Below, in pieces: positions 21,233 through 33,108 of a DNA stretch of 64,000 nt. A model generated the notes under the pieces. That model was not told the origin of the DNA, searched no databases, and saw nothing but the letters and a program-made list of their open reading frames with translations. A program made the translations under genes and the position numbers. Source of the stretch: Proteus vulgaris (GTDB lineage Bacteria; Pseudomonadota; Gammaproteobacteria; Enterobacterales; Enterobacteriaceae); assembly GCA_901472505.1 (NCBI GenBank), contig LR590468.1:992001-1056000 (forward strand), read 5' to 3'. Position 1 is the stretch's first letter. Each line of letters starts with the position of its first letter.

Positions 21233-22630
21233 ATGAAAAAACTGCTCTCTCTTTTGATCACGATGAGTTTGGCAGGATTCAGCTCTGCAAGCCAGGCTGA
21301 GGATCTGCTTCAAGTTTATCAAAAAGCAAAGGACAGTAACCCTGAGTTACGTAAGTCATTAGCGGAACGAAATCAAGCTTTTGAAAAAATTAATGAAGCT
21401 CGTGGCTCATTATTACCACAGTTAGGATTAGGTGCATCTGCTGATTATAAAAGTGGCTACCGTGATGCAAGAGATACCGAATCTAATTCTATCGGGGCAA
21501 GCTTAACGCTGACTCAAAGCGTGTTTAACATGTCGTTATGGCGCCAATTAAACCTGCAAGAAAAAACAGCGGGCATGAGCGATGTCACTTATCAAACTAG
21601 TCAGCAAAAACTGATTTTAGATACAGCTACTGCTTATTTTGATGTTTTGCGTGCTATCGATTCATTATCATTTATCGAAGCGCAAAAAGAACAAGTCTAC
21701 CGCCAGTTAGATCAAACAACACAACGTTTTAACGTAGGGTTAGTGGCTATTACTGACGTACAAAATGCGCGTGCAAATTACGATAGCGTACTGGCACAAG
21801 AGGTCGCTGGCCGAAATCAATTAGATAATGCATTAGAAAAACTACGCCAAGTCAGTGGCATCTATTACATAAATCTTGCATCTCTAAACATCAGTCGTTT
21901 TTCAACAACATCACCAGACTCTATTGATAAACTACTAAAAGATGCGGAAGAACGTAACTTAAGTTTATTAAGTGCACGTTTGGGCCAAGATTTAGCACGC
22001 GAAAATATTCGATTAGCCCAAGCTGGCCACTTACCAACTGTCGATTTAAATGCATCAACAGGTGTATCAAATAGCCATAGTCACGGTAGCGCATTACCTC
22101 CAGCAACGGCAGGTAATAGTCGCAATAGTTACAGCGGTCAAAATAGTATTGGTTTGTCTGTTAGCATTCCGCTATATACCGGTGGCAGAACAAGCTCACA
22201 AGTTGAACAAGCACAATATGGATTTACCAGTGCAAGTGAACAATTAGAATCTGTTTACCGTTCTATCGTTCAAATTGCGCGTTCTTCTTATAACAATATT
22301 TCTGCATCAATCAGTAGCATCAAAGCGTATCAACAAGTCGTTGTTTCTGCGCAAAGTTCATTAGATGCAACCGAAGCTGGCTACCAAGTGGGAACTCGTA
22401 CTATCGTTGATGTGTTAAATGCCACTACCACGCTTTACGATGCAAAACAGAAATTATCAAACGCACGTTATGACTATTTAATTAACCAATTAAATATTGA
22501 ATATGCACGTGGCACATTAAACGAAAATGACTTAATTCAGCTCAATAATGCACTAGGGGAAGAAGTTTCAACTTCACCAGATAGCATTATTCGCCCGTTA
22601 ACAAATCCTACGCTAAACGTGAGACCTTAA
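21233..22630 (+). CDS. tolC: Outer-membrane efflux channel TolC
   Basis: TolC is the trimeric outer-membrane duct used by AcrAB-type pumps and type I secretion systems. The 465-residue precursor has a signal peptide (MKKLLSLL… to about residue 22, cut before EDLLQVY) and two copies of the outer-membrane efflux repeat with the diagnostic NAxTTLYDAKQKLSNARYDYL motif near residue 400. The ATG at 21233 has AAGGA seven bases upstream and is chosen over one six codons earlier. The C-terminal tail is shorter than in E. coli TolC. It is followed by a strong terminator. Confidence 0.96.
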   Translation: MKKLLSLLITMSLAGFSSASQAEDLLQVYQKAKDSNPELRKSLAERNQAFEKINEARGSLLPQLGLGASADYKSGYRDARDTESNSIGASLTLTQSVFNMSLWRQLNLQEKTAGMSDVTYQTSQQKLILDTATAYFDVLRAIDSLSFIEAQKEQVYRQLDQTTQRFNVGLVAITDVQNARANYDSVLAQEVAGRNQLDNALEKLRQVSGIYYINLASLNISRFSTTSPDSIDKLLKDAEERNLSLLSARLGQDLARENIRLAQAGHLPTVDLNASTGVSNSHSHGSALPPATAGNSRNSYSGQNSIGLSVSIPLYTGGRTSSQVEQAQYGFTSASEQLESVYRSIVQIARSSYNNISASISSIKAYQQVVVSAQSSLDATEAGYQVGTRTIVDVLNATTTLYDAKQKLSNARYDYLINQLNIEYARGTLNENDLIQLNNALGEEVSTSPDSIIRPLTNPTLNVRP

Positions 22631-22658
22631 GCTTTAAATTAATCAATTAGTCATATTA

Positions 22659-22699
22659 AAAAACCGCTTTCAGCGATAAACTGATAAGCGGTTTTTTTT
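22659..22699 (+). terminator. tolC terminator
   Basis: AAAACCGCTT (22660-22669) pairs with AAGCGGTTTT (22686-22695), followed by a run of eight T residues. It begins about 30 bases past the tolC stop. Confidence 0.88.
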
Positions 22700-22966
22700 A
22701 TGTTGTATTTTTACAATAAGATGTTGAGTTATGTATTAATTTGAATTGTCGACAATATTTATCTTCTTGTATTACCCAATACCTTAATCACAATTAAGTT
22801 AAAAAGAGAAGATTTACCTAATTCCATAACACTTAACCTTATAAAGATCACAAATTTCTGGTTATCCCTGATGATTAGGCGTTTCTTATTTATTTTCTAG
22901 ACTATTTATCCTATCCTAGCTTTTATTTTGAACGTTTTACCTTTTATGGATCTTATCAATATGCCA

Positions 22967-23689
22967 ATGAAACGTACCAAATCGATTAATCGTGATGCTT
23001 TCCGTAAAGCATTTCGTCCTTATCGTCTGGCGCCTGTTGCAATCGCCATCACTGCTGTATTCGCGCTTTCAGGATGTGAAGAGAGTGATGAAACAGTTTC
23101 ACTGTATATGAATGCACAAGAATGTGCTCAAGCCAATCCTTCACAAGCAGCGCAGTGTGAAGACTCTTATCGTACAGCATTGCAAGAAGCACAGCGTACA
23201 GCACCTAAATACGCAACATTAGAAGACTGTGTCGCTGAGTTTGGTGATGCACAATGTACGCAGACAGCCTCAATTGATGGGCAACCTGTTAGTACTGAAA
23301 ATGCAAATAATTTAAATCCAGATAGCTCGCAAATGGCACAAGCTAACTCAGGTGGTAGCTTCTTTATGCCATTAATGGCAGGCTATATGATGGGACGCCT
23401 TATGGGCGGTGGCGCACCAGCGCAACCTTTATTTAGTTCACGTAATCCAACAAGCCCTGCAAATGGTAAATTTGTGGATGCGACAGGCCGTAACTATGGT
23501 CCTGCTGTGGGTGGCCGTCAGATGAACGTCCCCAAAACAGCTATGACCCCAAAACCTTCAACAACTTCAACCATTACGCGTGGTGGCTTTGGTAATACCG
23601 TATCACGACAAGCAGCAGCTCAACGTACCAATGCAACAAATAATAACCGTAGCTCAACCGGCTCATCTTCTTACCGTTCAGGTGGTTAA
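22967..23689 (+). CDS. ygiB: DUF1190 lipoprotein-like protein YgiB
   Basis: This YgiB-family (DUF1190) protein is of uncertain function; E. coli ygiB is grouped with ygiC, and links to stress and biofilm have been reported. The 240-residue product begins MKRTKSIN, has one hydrophobic segment (about residues 18-36) ending in [10 protein letters not shown], a plausible lipobox, then a region with conserved [10 protein letters not shown], the glycine/methionine stretch [24 protein letters not shown], and a Ser/Thr/Asn-rich tail. A second ATG two codons upstream (22961) is better spaced from GGA at 22948 and may be the true start. ygiC begins eight bases after the stop. Confidence 0.88.
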   Translation: MKRTKSINRDAFRKAFRPYRLAPVAIAITAVFALSGCEESDETVSLYMNAQECAQANPSQAAQCEDSYRTALQEAQRTAPKYATLEDCVAEFGDAQCTQTASIDGQPVSTENANNLNPDSSQMAQANSGGSFFMPLMAGYMMGRLMGGGAPAQPLFSSRNPTSPANGKFVDATGRNYGPAVGGRQMNVPKTAMTPKPSTTSTITRGGFGNTVSRQAAAQRTNATNNNRSSTGSSSYRSGG

Positions 23690-23697
23690 TTAACGCC

Positions 23698-24861
23698 ATG
23701 AAACGTGAAAATATTATTGAACGCCCGGATTGGCGTGAAAAGGCGACTGAATTTGGTTTTAACTTTCATACCATGTATGGCGAACCTTATTGGTCTGAAG
23801 ATGCTTATTATCAATTCTCAATGGAAGAGGTGGAAACGTTAGAAGAAACCACGGAAGAGCTTCATCAGATGTGCCTACAAGTCGCGGATAAAGTCGCCAA
23901 TAGTGAAGAGTTATTAACACGTTTTCAAATCCCGCGTCACTGTTGGGATTTTGTGCGTGACTCTTGGAAATCATCTCAACCTTCACTCTATTCACGTCTT
24001 GATTTAGCCTATGACGGTAAAAGTCCAGCAAAACTGTTAGAAAATAATGCAGATACTCCAACCTCACTGTATGAATCTGCTTTTTTTCAATGGATCTGGC
24101 TTGAAGATCAAGTTAACGCAGGCCGTTTACCGCAGAATGCTGATCAATTTAATAGTATTCAAGAAAAGTTAATTGATCGCTTTGCTGAGCTACGTGATCA
24201 ATATGGAATGCGTTATCTGCATATGTCTTGTTGCAAAGACACTGACGAAGATCGCGGTACCGTTCAATATTTACAAGATTGTGCTGAAGAAGCTCAAGTC
24301 ACGACTGACTTTGTCTTTATTGAAGATCTGGGTTTAGGCGAACGTGGTGAGTTAACCGATCTACAAGATCAAATCATCAGCAATATGTTTAAACTTTACC
24401 CATGGGAATTTATGTTCCGCGAAGACTTCTCAACTAAATTAGCTGATGCAGGTATTCGTTGGTTAGAACCATCTTGGAAGAGTATTATTTCCAATAAAGC
24501 ATTATTGCCAATGCTGTGGGAAATGTTCCCTAAACACCCTAATCTTCTACCTGCTTATTTTTATGATGGCAAAGCGCCTGAGTCATTATCACGCTATGTT
24601 ATCAAGCCATTGTTTTCACGCGAAGGTGCAAATATTCGTATTGTTGAAAATGGTAAAGATATTGCTGTCGCAGATGGTCCCTACGGTGAAGAAGGCTTTA
24701 TTGTCCAAGATTTCCACCCACTGCCGAAATTTGGCGATAGCTATACCTTAATTGGTAGCTGGCTGGTTAATGATCAATCTGCGGGTATTTGCATTAGAGA
24801 AGATAAAGAGCTTATCACGCAAGATCTCTCACGCTTCTATCCACATATTATTTTAGATTAA
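23698..24861 (+). CDS. ygiC: Glutathionylspermidine synthase-like ATP-grasp protein YgiC
   Basis: This 387-residue homologue of the C-terminal synthetase domain of glutathionylspermidine synthase has an ATP-grasp-type fold. The E. coli YgiC/YjfC proteins look like ATP-dependent ligases, but a substrate has not been firmly assigned. Family features include the N-terminal [27 protein letters not shown], the ELRDQYGM region, and the ATP-site segment [14 protein letters not shown]. It follows ygiB by eight bases and the two are surely co-transcribed. Confidence 0.9.
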   Translation: MKRENIIERPDWREKATEFGFNFHTMYGEPYWSEDAYYQFSMEEVETLEETTEELHQMCLQVADKVANSEELLTRFQIPRHCWDFVRDSWKSSQPSLYSRLDLAYDGKSPAKLLENNADTPTSLYESAFFQWIWLEDQVNAGRLPQNADQFNSIQEKLIDRFAELRDQYGMRYLHMSCCKDTDEDRGTVQYLQDCAEEAQVTTDFVFIEDLGLGERGELTDLQDQIISNMFKLYPWEFMFREDFSTKLADAGIRWLEPSWKSIISNKALLPMLWEMFPKHPNLLPAYFYDGKAPESLSRYVIKPLFSREGANIRIVENGKDIAVADGPYGEEGFIVQDFHPLPKFGDSYTLIGSWLVNDQSAGICIREDKELITQDLSRFYPHIILD

Positions 24862-24885
24862 TAGAAATCTTAAAATCATGTTGAG

Positions 24886-24919
24886 CACCTTATTGCTTAT
24901 AAGCGGTAAGGTGTTTTTT
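24886..24919 (+). terminator. ygiBC terminator
   Basis: CACCTTA…TAAGGTG stem (24886-24913) with internal GCTTATAAGC pairing and a T6 run after it, 25 bases past the ygiC stop. Confidence 0.8.
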
Positions 24920-24944
24920 ATTCAAAATAGGTTTCGTTATCAGT

Positions 24945-24983
24945 AAAAAAGGCCAAATTCCATAAAAGGAATTTAGCCTTTTG
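24945..24983 (-). terminator. ygiD terminator
   Basis: AAAAAGGC-AAATTCC and GGAATTT-GCCTTTT pair around ATAAAA (24946-24982), with A6 on the left providing the minus-strand U-tract. It lies 30 bases beyond the ygiD stop. Confidence 0.8.
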
Positions 24984-25012
24984 CTTATATCAATAGGTTT
25001 TATTGGGTGATT

Positions 25013-25798
25013 TTATCCAATTTGAAACGTCATCATACTTAGTGATTTATTCACAATATCATTATTCAGCACTGTTACCTTTTCACCCGTTTGTTTTAAA
25101 CCTAATAGATACAACGCAGGTAAAAAATGATCGGGAGTAGGATGTGCCAATCGCCCTTCTTCTGTTGATAAAATCGTAAATAGTACTTCTGGTACTTTAT
25201 CGCTTCGTAAGCTGTTTTCGATTGCCTCATTAAAGGCTAATGCCCAAGGATAAGGCGTTGCATTGCTATTTTGCCAATCCATCATTCTTAAATTGTGAAC
25301 GATATTACCGCTACCAATAACCAAAACGCCTTCTTTGCGTAATTCAACCAGCTTTTGCCCTAACTCATAGTGCCATTGCGCTGATTGGTGTGCATCAATA
25401 CTTAATTGAACAACAGGAATATTCGCGTTGGGATACATTTTTTCGAGTATTCCCCAACTTCCATGATCTAATCCCCATTGGTCCATATCGAGTTTTAATT
25501 TAATCGGATCAATCAGATCTTCTATCAATGCAGCTAAACCTATCGAGCCTCGTGCCGGGTATTCTATTGCGTATAACTCAGCTGGAAACCCATAAAAATC
25601 ATGAATTGTCTTTGGTTGCGACATTGCTGTTACGTAAGTTCCATCGGTATACCAATGGGCTGAAATGACTAAAATCGCTTTAGGTTGAGGAAGCGTTTCC
25701 CCTAATTTTGACCAGAGGCGAGTATATGTATTGTCTTCTAATACATTCATTGGGCTACCGTGCCCAATAAACAGCGCTGGCATCATTTTTGTGTCCAT
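25013..25798 (-). CDS. ygiD: 4,5-DOPA-extradiol-dioxygenase-like protein YgiD
   Basis: YgiD is a class III extradiol ring-cleavage dioxygenase; the E. coli protein is zinc- or iron-dependent and cleaves L-DOPA in vitro. Metal-binding histidines are visible in FIGHGSPMNV (about residue 12) and SAHWYTDG (about 47), with conserved GLDHGSWG and GSGNIVHNLR. I start at the ATG at 25798, preceded by AGAGGTG, rather than at the GTG two codons upstream. Length of 261 equals the E. coli family size. It is convergent with ygiBC, as in enterics. Confidence 0.92.
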   Translation of the reverse strand: MDTKMMPALFIGHGSPMNVLEDNTYTRLWSKLGETLPQPKAILVISAHWYTDGTYVTAMSQPKTIHDFYGFPAELYAIEYPARGSIGLAALIEDLIDPIKLKLDMDQWGLDHGSWGILEKMYPNANIPVVQLSIDAHQSAQWHYELGQKLVELRKEGVLVIGSGNIVHNLRMMDWQNSNATPYPWALAFNEAIENSLRSDKVPEVLFTILSTEEGRLAHPTPDHFLPALYLLGLKQTGEKVTVLNNDIVNKSLSMMTFQIG

Positions 25799-25896
25799 AA
25801 TCACCTCTTATGGCTTGTGATCTTATGGCGTTAGCATAGCGCCTTCCTACTTGAAATATAGTCAAAGAAGTATGAAATAGTTATTCAAAAAATATG

Positions 25897-25928
25897 AAAA
25901 AGCCACTTAAGTTTTTTTAAGTGGCTTG
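25897..25928 (-). terminator. ribB terminator
   Basis: AAGCCACTTAA (25900-25910) pairs with TTAAGTGGCTT (25917-25927), with A-rich sequence to the left. It lies about 45 bases past the ribB stop on the minus strand. Confidence 0.82.
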
Positions 25929-25973
25929 AATAAGTGTGTGTGTGTTTTCAGTGTCAGTTATAACATGTTAATT

Positions 25974-26627
25974 TCAGCCAGCTTTTTTCTCCTCACGAAG
26001 ACGATAAGCCACTAAATCTTCAATAGTTAGCACAGGCATATTGTGCTTTTTAGCAAAAGTAATCACTTCAGGTGCTCTTGCCATTGTGCCATCATCGTTC
26101 GTCAGCTCGCACAACACAGCAACAGGTTTAAAACCAGCTAATGTTGCTAAATCAATCGATGCTTCAGTGTGTCCACCCCGTGTTAACACACCACCCGGTT
26201 GCGCACGTAATGGAAATACATGACCAGGACGATTTAAATCACTTGGTTTTGCATTATCAGCAGCGGCTGCTCGTACCGTAGTTAAACGGTCTGATGCCGA
26301 AACCCCTGTTGTTACACCTTGCGCCGCTTCAATCGTTACTGTAAATGCCGTATGGAAATGGCTGGTGTTATTTTCCACCATCATAGGCAAATCAAGTTGT
26401 TGACGACGTTCTTCTGTAATACATAAGCATACAATGCCACTACCATGACGAATAGACATCGCCATTTGTTCTGTAGTCATTGTTTCTGCGACAAAAACCA
26501 TATCGCCTTCATTTTCGCGGTTCTCGTCATCGAGCACCATCACGCCTTTACCAGCACGAAGGGCTTTAAGAGCAAGTTCAACACGCTCAAATGGATTACC
26601 GAATTCGGAAAGTAGCGTCTGATTCAT
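25974..26627 (-). CDS. ribB: 3,4-dihydroxy-2-butanone-4-phosphate synthase RibB
   Basis: RibB converts ribulose 5-phosphate to 3,4-dihydroxy-2-butanone 4-phosphate and formate, feeding lumazine synthase in riboflavin biosynthesis. The 217-residue monofunctional enzyme shows the acidic loop [11 protein letters not shown] (metal-binding Glu/Asp, about 33-43), [21 protein letters not shown] and [10 protein letters not shown]. There is no GTP cyclohydrolase II fusion. It is preceded by an FMN riboswitch, so expression should fall when FMN is plentiful. Confidence 0.97.
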   Translation of the reverse strand: MNQTLLSEFGNPFERVELALKALRAGKGVMVLDDENRENEGDMVFVAETMTTEQMAMSIRHGSGIVCLCITEERRQQLDLPMMVENNTSHFHTAFTVTIEAAQGVTTGVSASDRLTTVRAAAADNAKPSDLNRPGHVFPLRAQPGGVLTRGGHTEASIDLATLAGFKPVAVLCELTNDDGTMARAPEVITFAKKHNMPVLTIEDLVAYRLREEKKAG

Positions 26628-26685
26628 GGTAAAAAAACCTCAATAATTAATGAAAGTTACCAGAACCAGGGCAGTCTTAGGAGTG

Positions 26686-26718
26686 GATCTCTGCTTAATA
26701 AAAATAATAAGCAGAAAC
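26686..26718 (-). promoter_or_regulatory. Possible expression-platform hairpin of the ribB leader
   Basis: TCTGCTTA and TAAGCAGA pair around about 8 bases (26691-26714) between the FMN aptamer and ribB. On the minus strand it could act as a regulatory hairpin, but I see no clear U-run, so control may be at translation. Confidence 0.4.
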
Positions 26719-26759
26719 AACAGGAATGGATACAATGATCCTACTGATGCTATTTTATT

Positions 26760-26912
26760 CTCTCCCATCCAGACTTTAACTGTCGGCTCCAGGATCACAC
26801 TGGATCTGCTGACCTTTGTATTACAATGGCAATACAAAGCGCTCGCGGGCTTTACTTGAATATTCAAGTATCTACCGCCGGTGGGGACTTTCACCCCGCC
26901 CTGAGATTAACG
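26760..26912 (-). ncRNA. FMN riboswitch (RFN element) upstream of ribB
   Basis: On the minus strand the conserved RFN core reads CTCAGGGCGGGGTGAAAGTC, then CCCACCGGCGGTA, AGCCCGCGAGCG, GGTCAGCAGATCC, GGAGCCGACAGTTAAAGTC and GGATGGGAGAG, all in the standard order with a variable P3-like arm (CTTGAATATTCAAG) and a long ATTGCCATTGTAATAC arm. This aptamer binds flavin mononucleotide and represses the riboflavin gene downstream. It lies about 130 bases before the ribB ATG. Confidence 0.97.
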
Positions 26913-27114
26913 AGGAAACTATACGCTTTAAAATTATAAGAGGCAATCATCAATCCACGACAATACTTGTTTAATCACATAATCACTTTATGACATACGA
27001 TTATTTAACTATTTATACTAAAAAAGTAACAATAATCCTGATATCTGGTTTTATTCCCTCAGCCCTCATATTACACTTAGCCCTAGCTTTCTATTTTATT
27101 TGTGAGGATTTCCT

Positions 27115-27435
27115 ATGTTGGACCCGAAAAAACTTGAACAAGTAGCGCGCCAAATCCAAAACGTTCTGCCACAAGGCATCAAAGATTTTGGTGATGATAT
27201 TGATAAAAAAATCCGCACTGTTCTGCAATCTCAATTAAACAAGTTGGATTTAGTTAATCGCGAAGAGTTTGATGTACAGACTCAAGTTTTATTACGTACT
27301 CGTGAAAAACTTAATCGTTTAGAACAACGTTTAAATGAGCTAGAAGCGAGTCTGCTTACAAAACCTCAAACTGAAGTTCTCCAAGTTGAAGAAGTTGAAA
27401 TTAAAGTAGAAAATCAAACAGAAAATAAAGCCTAA
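27115..27435 (+). CDS. ubiK: Ubiquinone biosynthesis accessory factor UbiK (YqiC)
   Basis: UbiK is a membrane-fusogen-like accessory factor that works with UbiJ and the aerobic ubiquinone-synthesis complex. The 106-residue protein shows the family start [15 protein letters not shown] and the highly conserved [18 protein letters not shown], followed by a C-terminal coiled coil ([15 protein letters not shown]) and an acidic tail. GAGGA lies eight bases before the ATG. It is divergent from ribB, as in E. coli. Confidence 0.94.
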   Translation: MLDPKKLEQVARQIQNVLPQGIKDFGDDIDKKIRTVLQSQLNKLDLVNREEFDVQTQVLLRTREKLNRLEQRLNELEASLLTKPQTEVLQVEEVEIKVENQTENKA

Positions 27436-27473
27436 CCTGTTCACTTTATTAGTTTTTTCTTTATTAATAAAGC

Positions 27474-27511
27474 CAAACCCTGTATCTTACTAAGACACAG
27501 GGTTATTTTTA
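27474..27511. terminator. Bidirectional terminator between ubiK and the PTS operon
   Basis: AACCCTGT-TCTTA and TAAGA-ACAGGGTT pair (27476-27504) with one mismatch and are followed by TATTTTT. It sits between the convergent ubiK and phospho-glucosidase genes. Confidence 0.8.
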
Positions 27512-27533
27512 TGTACTCGTAATTAATTACTCG

Positions 27534-30484
<2,951 letters not shown>

Positions 30485-30630
30485 AAAAATATCCTCTTAT
30501 TTACTGCTACTGAAACGACATGCTATTTAATTCATTTTTCTTCTGTAAACTCAGATTAGGTTCTTTTCTCTTTATTCTCTCACCTGAAATGAGTTATTCG
30601 TGATCTGATTCATACTAATCTTTCAAGCAA

Positions 30631-30664
30631 AGTGATCTCATTTTTAGTCAAAAAGCAGATCACT
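30631..30664. promoter_or_regulatory. Candidate operator for the divergent GntR regulator
   Basis: AGTGATCT (30631-30638) and its exact reverse complement AGATCACT (30657-30664) form a spaced inverted repeat in the divergent intergenic region. A third AGTGATCT occurs at 30785-30792, over the regulator's GTG start, and a TGATCT at 30601-30606. Such repeats are typical of GntR/HutC operators; regulator binding is inferred. Confidence 0.5.
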
Positions 30665-30785
30665 TTTTATTTTTTGATAGCGTTCACATTTTAGAGCTAT
30701 AAATGATTATGCTATATATCAAAAGATTAGATTCAGGTAGATTAAATAGAGAGAGCCTATTTTAAGAATAAAAAGAAGTATAAAA

Positions 30786-31490
30786 GTGATCTATAAAGAC
30801 ATTGCAAAAAGCCTAAGAATTCAAATAAATTCGGCTGGATACCAAATTGGTGACCCTTTACCAGCAGAAAAATCATTAGCACAACAATATAACGTATCGA
30901 GAATGACAATACGTAAAGCGGTGGATTTATTAGTGACCGCAGGGTTATTAGAACGAAAACATGGTTCTGGCACTTATATTAAAGAAAAAGATGTTCATCA
31001 TGAAAATGCTAGCCTAAAAGGCTTTGTCGAACTAATGGCAAATACTGGTCACAATGTAAAAAGTGAAGTCATAGAATTTCGTGTTATTCCCTGCCCTTTA
31101 TCTATAGCCAGTAAATTACGCATCAACTCAAATGAACGTATTTTTTATTCAAGGCGAATACGTTACGTCGATAATAAGCCGCTTATTGTTGAAGACAGTT
31201 ACATGCCTGTTAAATATTTTCGCAATTTAACCTTAACCCATTTAGAAGGTTCTAAATTTGATTTTATTGAAAATATTTGCCAAATAAAAATATCAGGAAG
31301 TTATGAAACTTTTCACCCTATTATGCCTGATAACAATATTTGTCAATTATTAAAAATAGAAACTAACATTCCAATATTAAGACTCAGCACATTATCATAT
31401 AGCACTCAGGGCGATTATATTAATTATTCAATTATGTATAGAAACACTCAAGATTATATTGTTGAGTATCATTTAAAAAGAGAACAATAA
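30786..31490 (+). CDS. GntR/HutC-family transcriptional regulator of the PTS operon
   Basis: The 234-residue protein has an N-terminal GntR winged helix (residues 1-66; GDPLPAEKSLAQQYNVSRMTIRKAV, ending in GSGTYI) and a C-terminal UTRA ligand domain (about 85-230). UTRA regulators of sugar PTS operons commonly sense the phosphorylated sugar, here probably maltose- or trehalose-type 6-phosphate. The GTG start is supported by the GntR domain beginning directly after it (IYKDIAKSLRIQI) and by AGAAG upstream. It is divergent from the EIICB-GH4 operon and is probably its local repressor. Confidence 0.9.
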   Translation: MIYKDIAKSLRIQINSAGYQIGDPLPAEKSLAQQYNVSRMTIRKAVDLLVTAGLLERKHGSGTYIKEKDVHHENASLKGFVELMANTGHNVKSEVIEFRVIPCPLSIASKLRINSNERIFYSRRIRYVDNKPLIVEDSYMPVKYFRNLTLTHLEGSKFDFIENICQIKISGSYETFHPIMPDNNICQLLKIETNIPILRLSTLSYSTQGDYINYSIMYRNTQDYIVEYHLKREQ

Positions 31491-31543
31491 TCATTAATAA
31501 AAGTATCATTAAAAATTTATAATAATTGGAGCCTTTATTATAA

Positions 31544-31569
31544 AAAAAGCACTCTAAAGAGTGCTTTTC
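31544..31569. terminator. Bidirectional terminator between the GntR gene and hldE
   Basis: AAAAGCACTCT (31545-31555) pairs with AGAGTGCTTTT (31558-31568), flanked by A and T runs and lying between convergent genes. Confidence 0.85.
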
Positions 31570-31586
31570 GTCGTTAATTTATGCCA

Positions 31587-33013
31587 TTACTTCTTTTTAA
31601 TCGCATTAATAATGTTCGTTGTAGAAATGCCGTCCTCAAAATTTAGCACTTTTACTTCACCGCCTGCAGCCCAAACTTCTTTACTACCCGCGATATCTTC
31701 TGGTTTATAATCCCCCACCCTTGACTAAAATATCTGGTAAAACAGAGGCAATTAAGCGCTGTGGTGTATCTTCCTCAAACGCAACAACCCAGTCTACTGC
31801 ACCTAAGGCCCCGAGCACTGTCATACGCTGTTCTAATGGGTTAACAGGACGTGTTTCACCTTTTAATCGTTTAGTCGATGCATCACTATTTACAGCGACA
31901 ATAAGGCGATCACCTAATTTACGTGCATTTGCTAAATAACTAACATGGCCTGCGTGAAGAATATCAAAACATCCATTAGTCATCACAATGCGCTCACCGC
32001 GCTGGCGTGCTAATTCAACCGCTTGTTTTAATTGCTCTTCTTCCATAATACCAAAACCGTTATCGGCACGACCACGAATGGCATTTTCCAGTTCAATAGG
32101 TGAGACCGTCGATGTTCCTAATTTGCCAACAACAACACCAGCGGCAACATTCGCTAGGAAACAAGCTTCACTTAAAGGTTTGCCTGCGGCCAAAGAGGTT
32201 GCTAATACACCAATAACTGTGTCACCCGCTCCAGTAACGTCATAAACTTCTTGAGCTTGTGTTGGTAAATGTAACGGCGCTTCATTAGCACGAATAAGAC
32301 TCATTCCACGTTCAGAACGAGTGATCAGTAAAGCATCAAGTTCTAAATCTCGAACTAATTGCGTACCTTTTTCCACCAGCTCATCATCGTTTTTGCAAAC
32401 GCCGACAACTTGTTCAAATTCTGACATATTCGGTGTTAATAACGTTGCACCACGATAACGCTCAAAATCACACCCTTTTAGGGTCGATTAATACCGGAAC
32501 ACCGGCTTTCTTTGCAAGTTGGATCATTTCTTGAACATGGGAAAGCGCACCTTTTGCGTAATCTGATAAAATCAGTGCGCCAATAGAAGGTAACGCTTGT
32601 TGAATACGTTCAAAGATAGGTTGAGGATCAACATTGCTAAACCCTTCTTCAAAATCAAGACGGATTAATTGTTGATTACGTGAAAGTACACGTAATTTTG
32701 TAATAGTTGGGTGGGTTGCAACAGAGACAAAATCACAGCGTACATTGACCTGATTTAATGTATTACTCAATGCTTTTGCGGCTTCATCAATTCCCGTTAA
32801 CCCCACTAAACGTGAATTAGCACCGAGTGAAGCAATATTCATTGCCACGTTTGCTGCACCACCCGGGCGCTCTTCAGTGGTATCCACTTTGACCACTGGT
32901 ACTGGGGCTTCTGGTGAAATACGGCTCGTAGGGCCATACCAATAGCGGTCTAACATGACGTCACCGACAACCAGTACATTGGCCTTATTAAAATCCGGCA
33001 GCGTTACTTTCAT
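31587..33013 (-). CDS. hldE: Bifunctional heptose kinase / heptose-1-phosphate adenylyltransferase HldE, two frameshifts
   Basis: HldE makes ADP-D-glycero-beta-D-manno-heptose for the LPS inner core. The N-terminal ribokinase-like domain has [32 protein letters not shown] and the catalytic DVTGAGDTV; the C-terminal nucleotidyltransferase domain has [16 protein letters not shown]. The start is the ATG at 33013 ([13 protein letters not shown]). The frame breaks at 32476-32479 (A4 for A3, expected [13 protein letters not shown]) and at 31712-31716 (G5 for G4, expected [14 protein letters not shown]). After repair the protein ends [14 protein letters not shown] with the stop at 31587 and has about 475 residues, as in E. 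coli. Likely homopolymer errors. Confidence 0.93.
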
Positions 33014-33108
33014 CCCATACTCCACATTTATTTTTAAAATAAGCCGAAATAATACCATAACTTGTTAAGCAAAAAGAGATACTCATAAGCGTTCCAGCTA
33101 TCCCTCCC

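Noticed and set aside
26640..26894. Open frame on the minus strand over the ribB leader
   Set aside because: It lies across the FMN riboswitch; the conserved aptamer explains the sequence and the frame has no RBS or homology.
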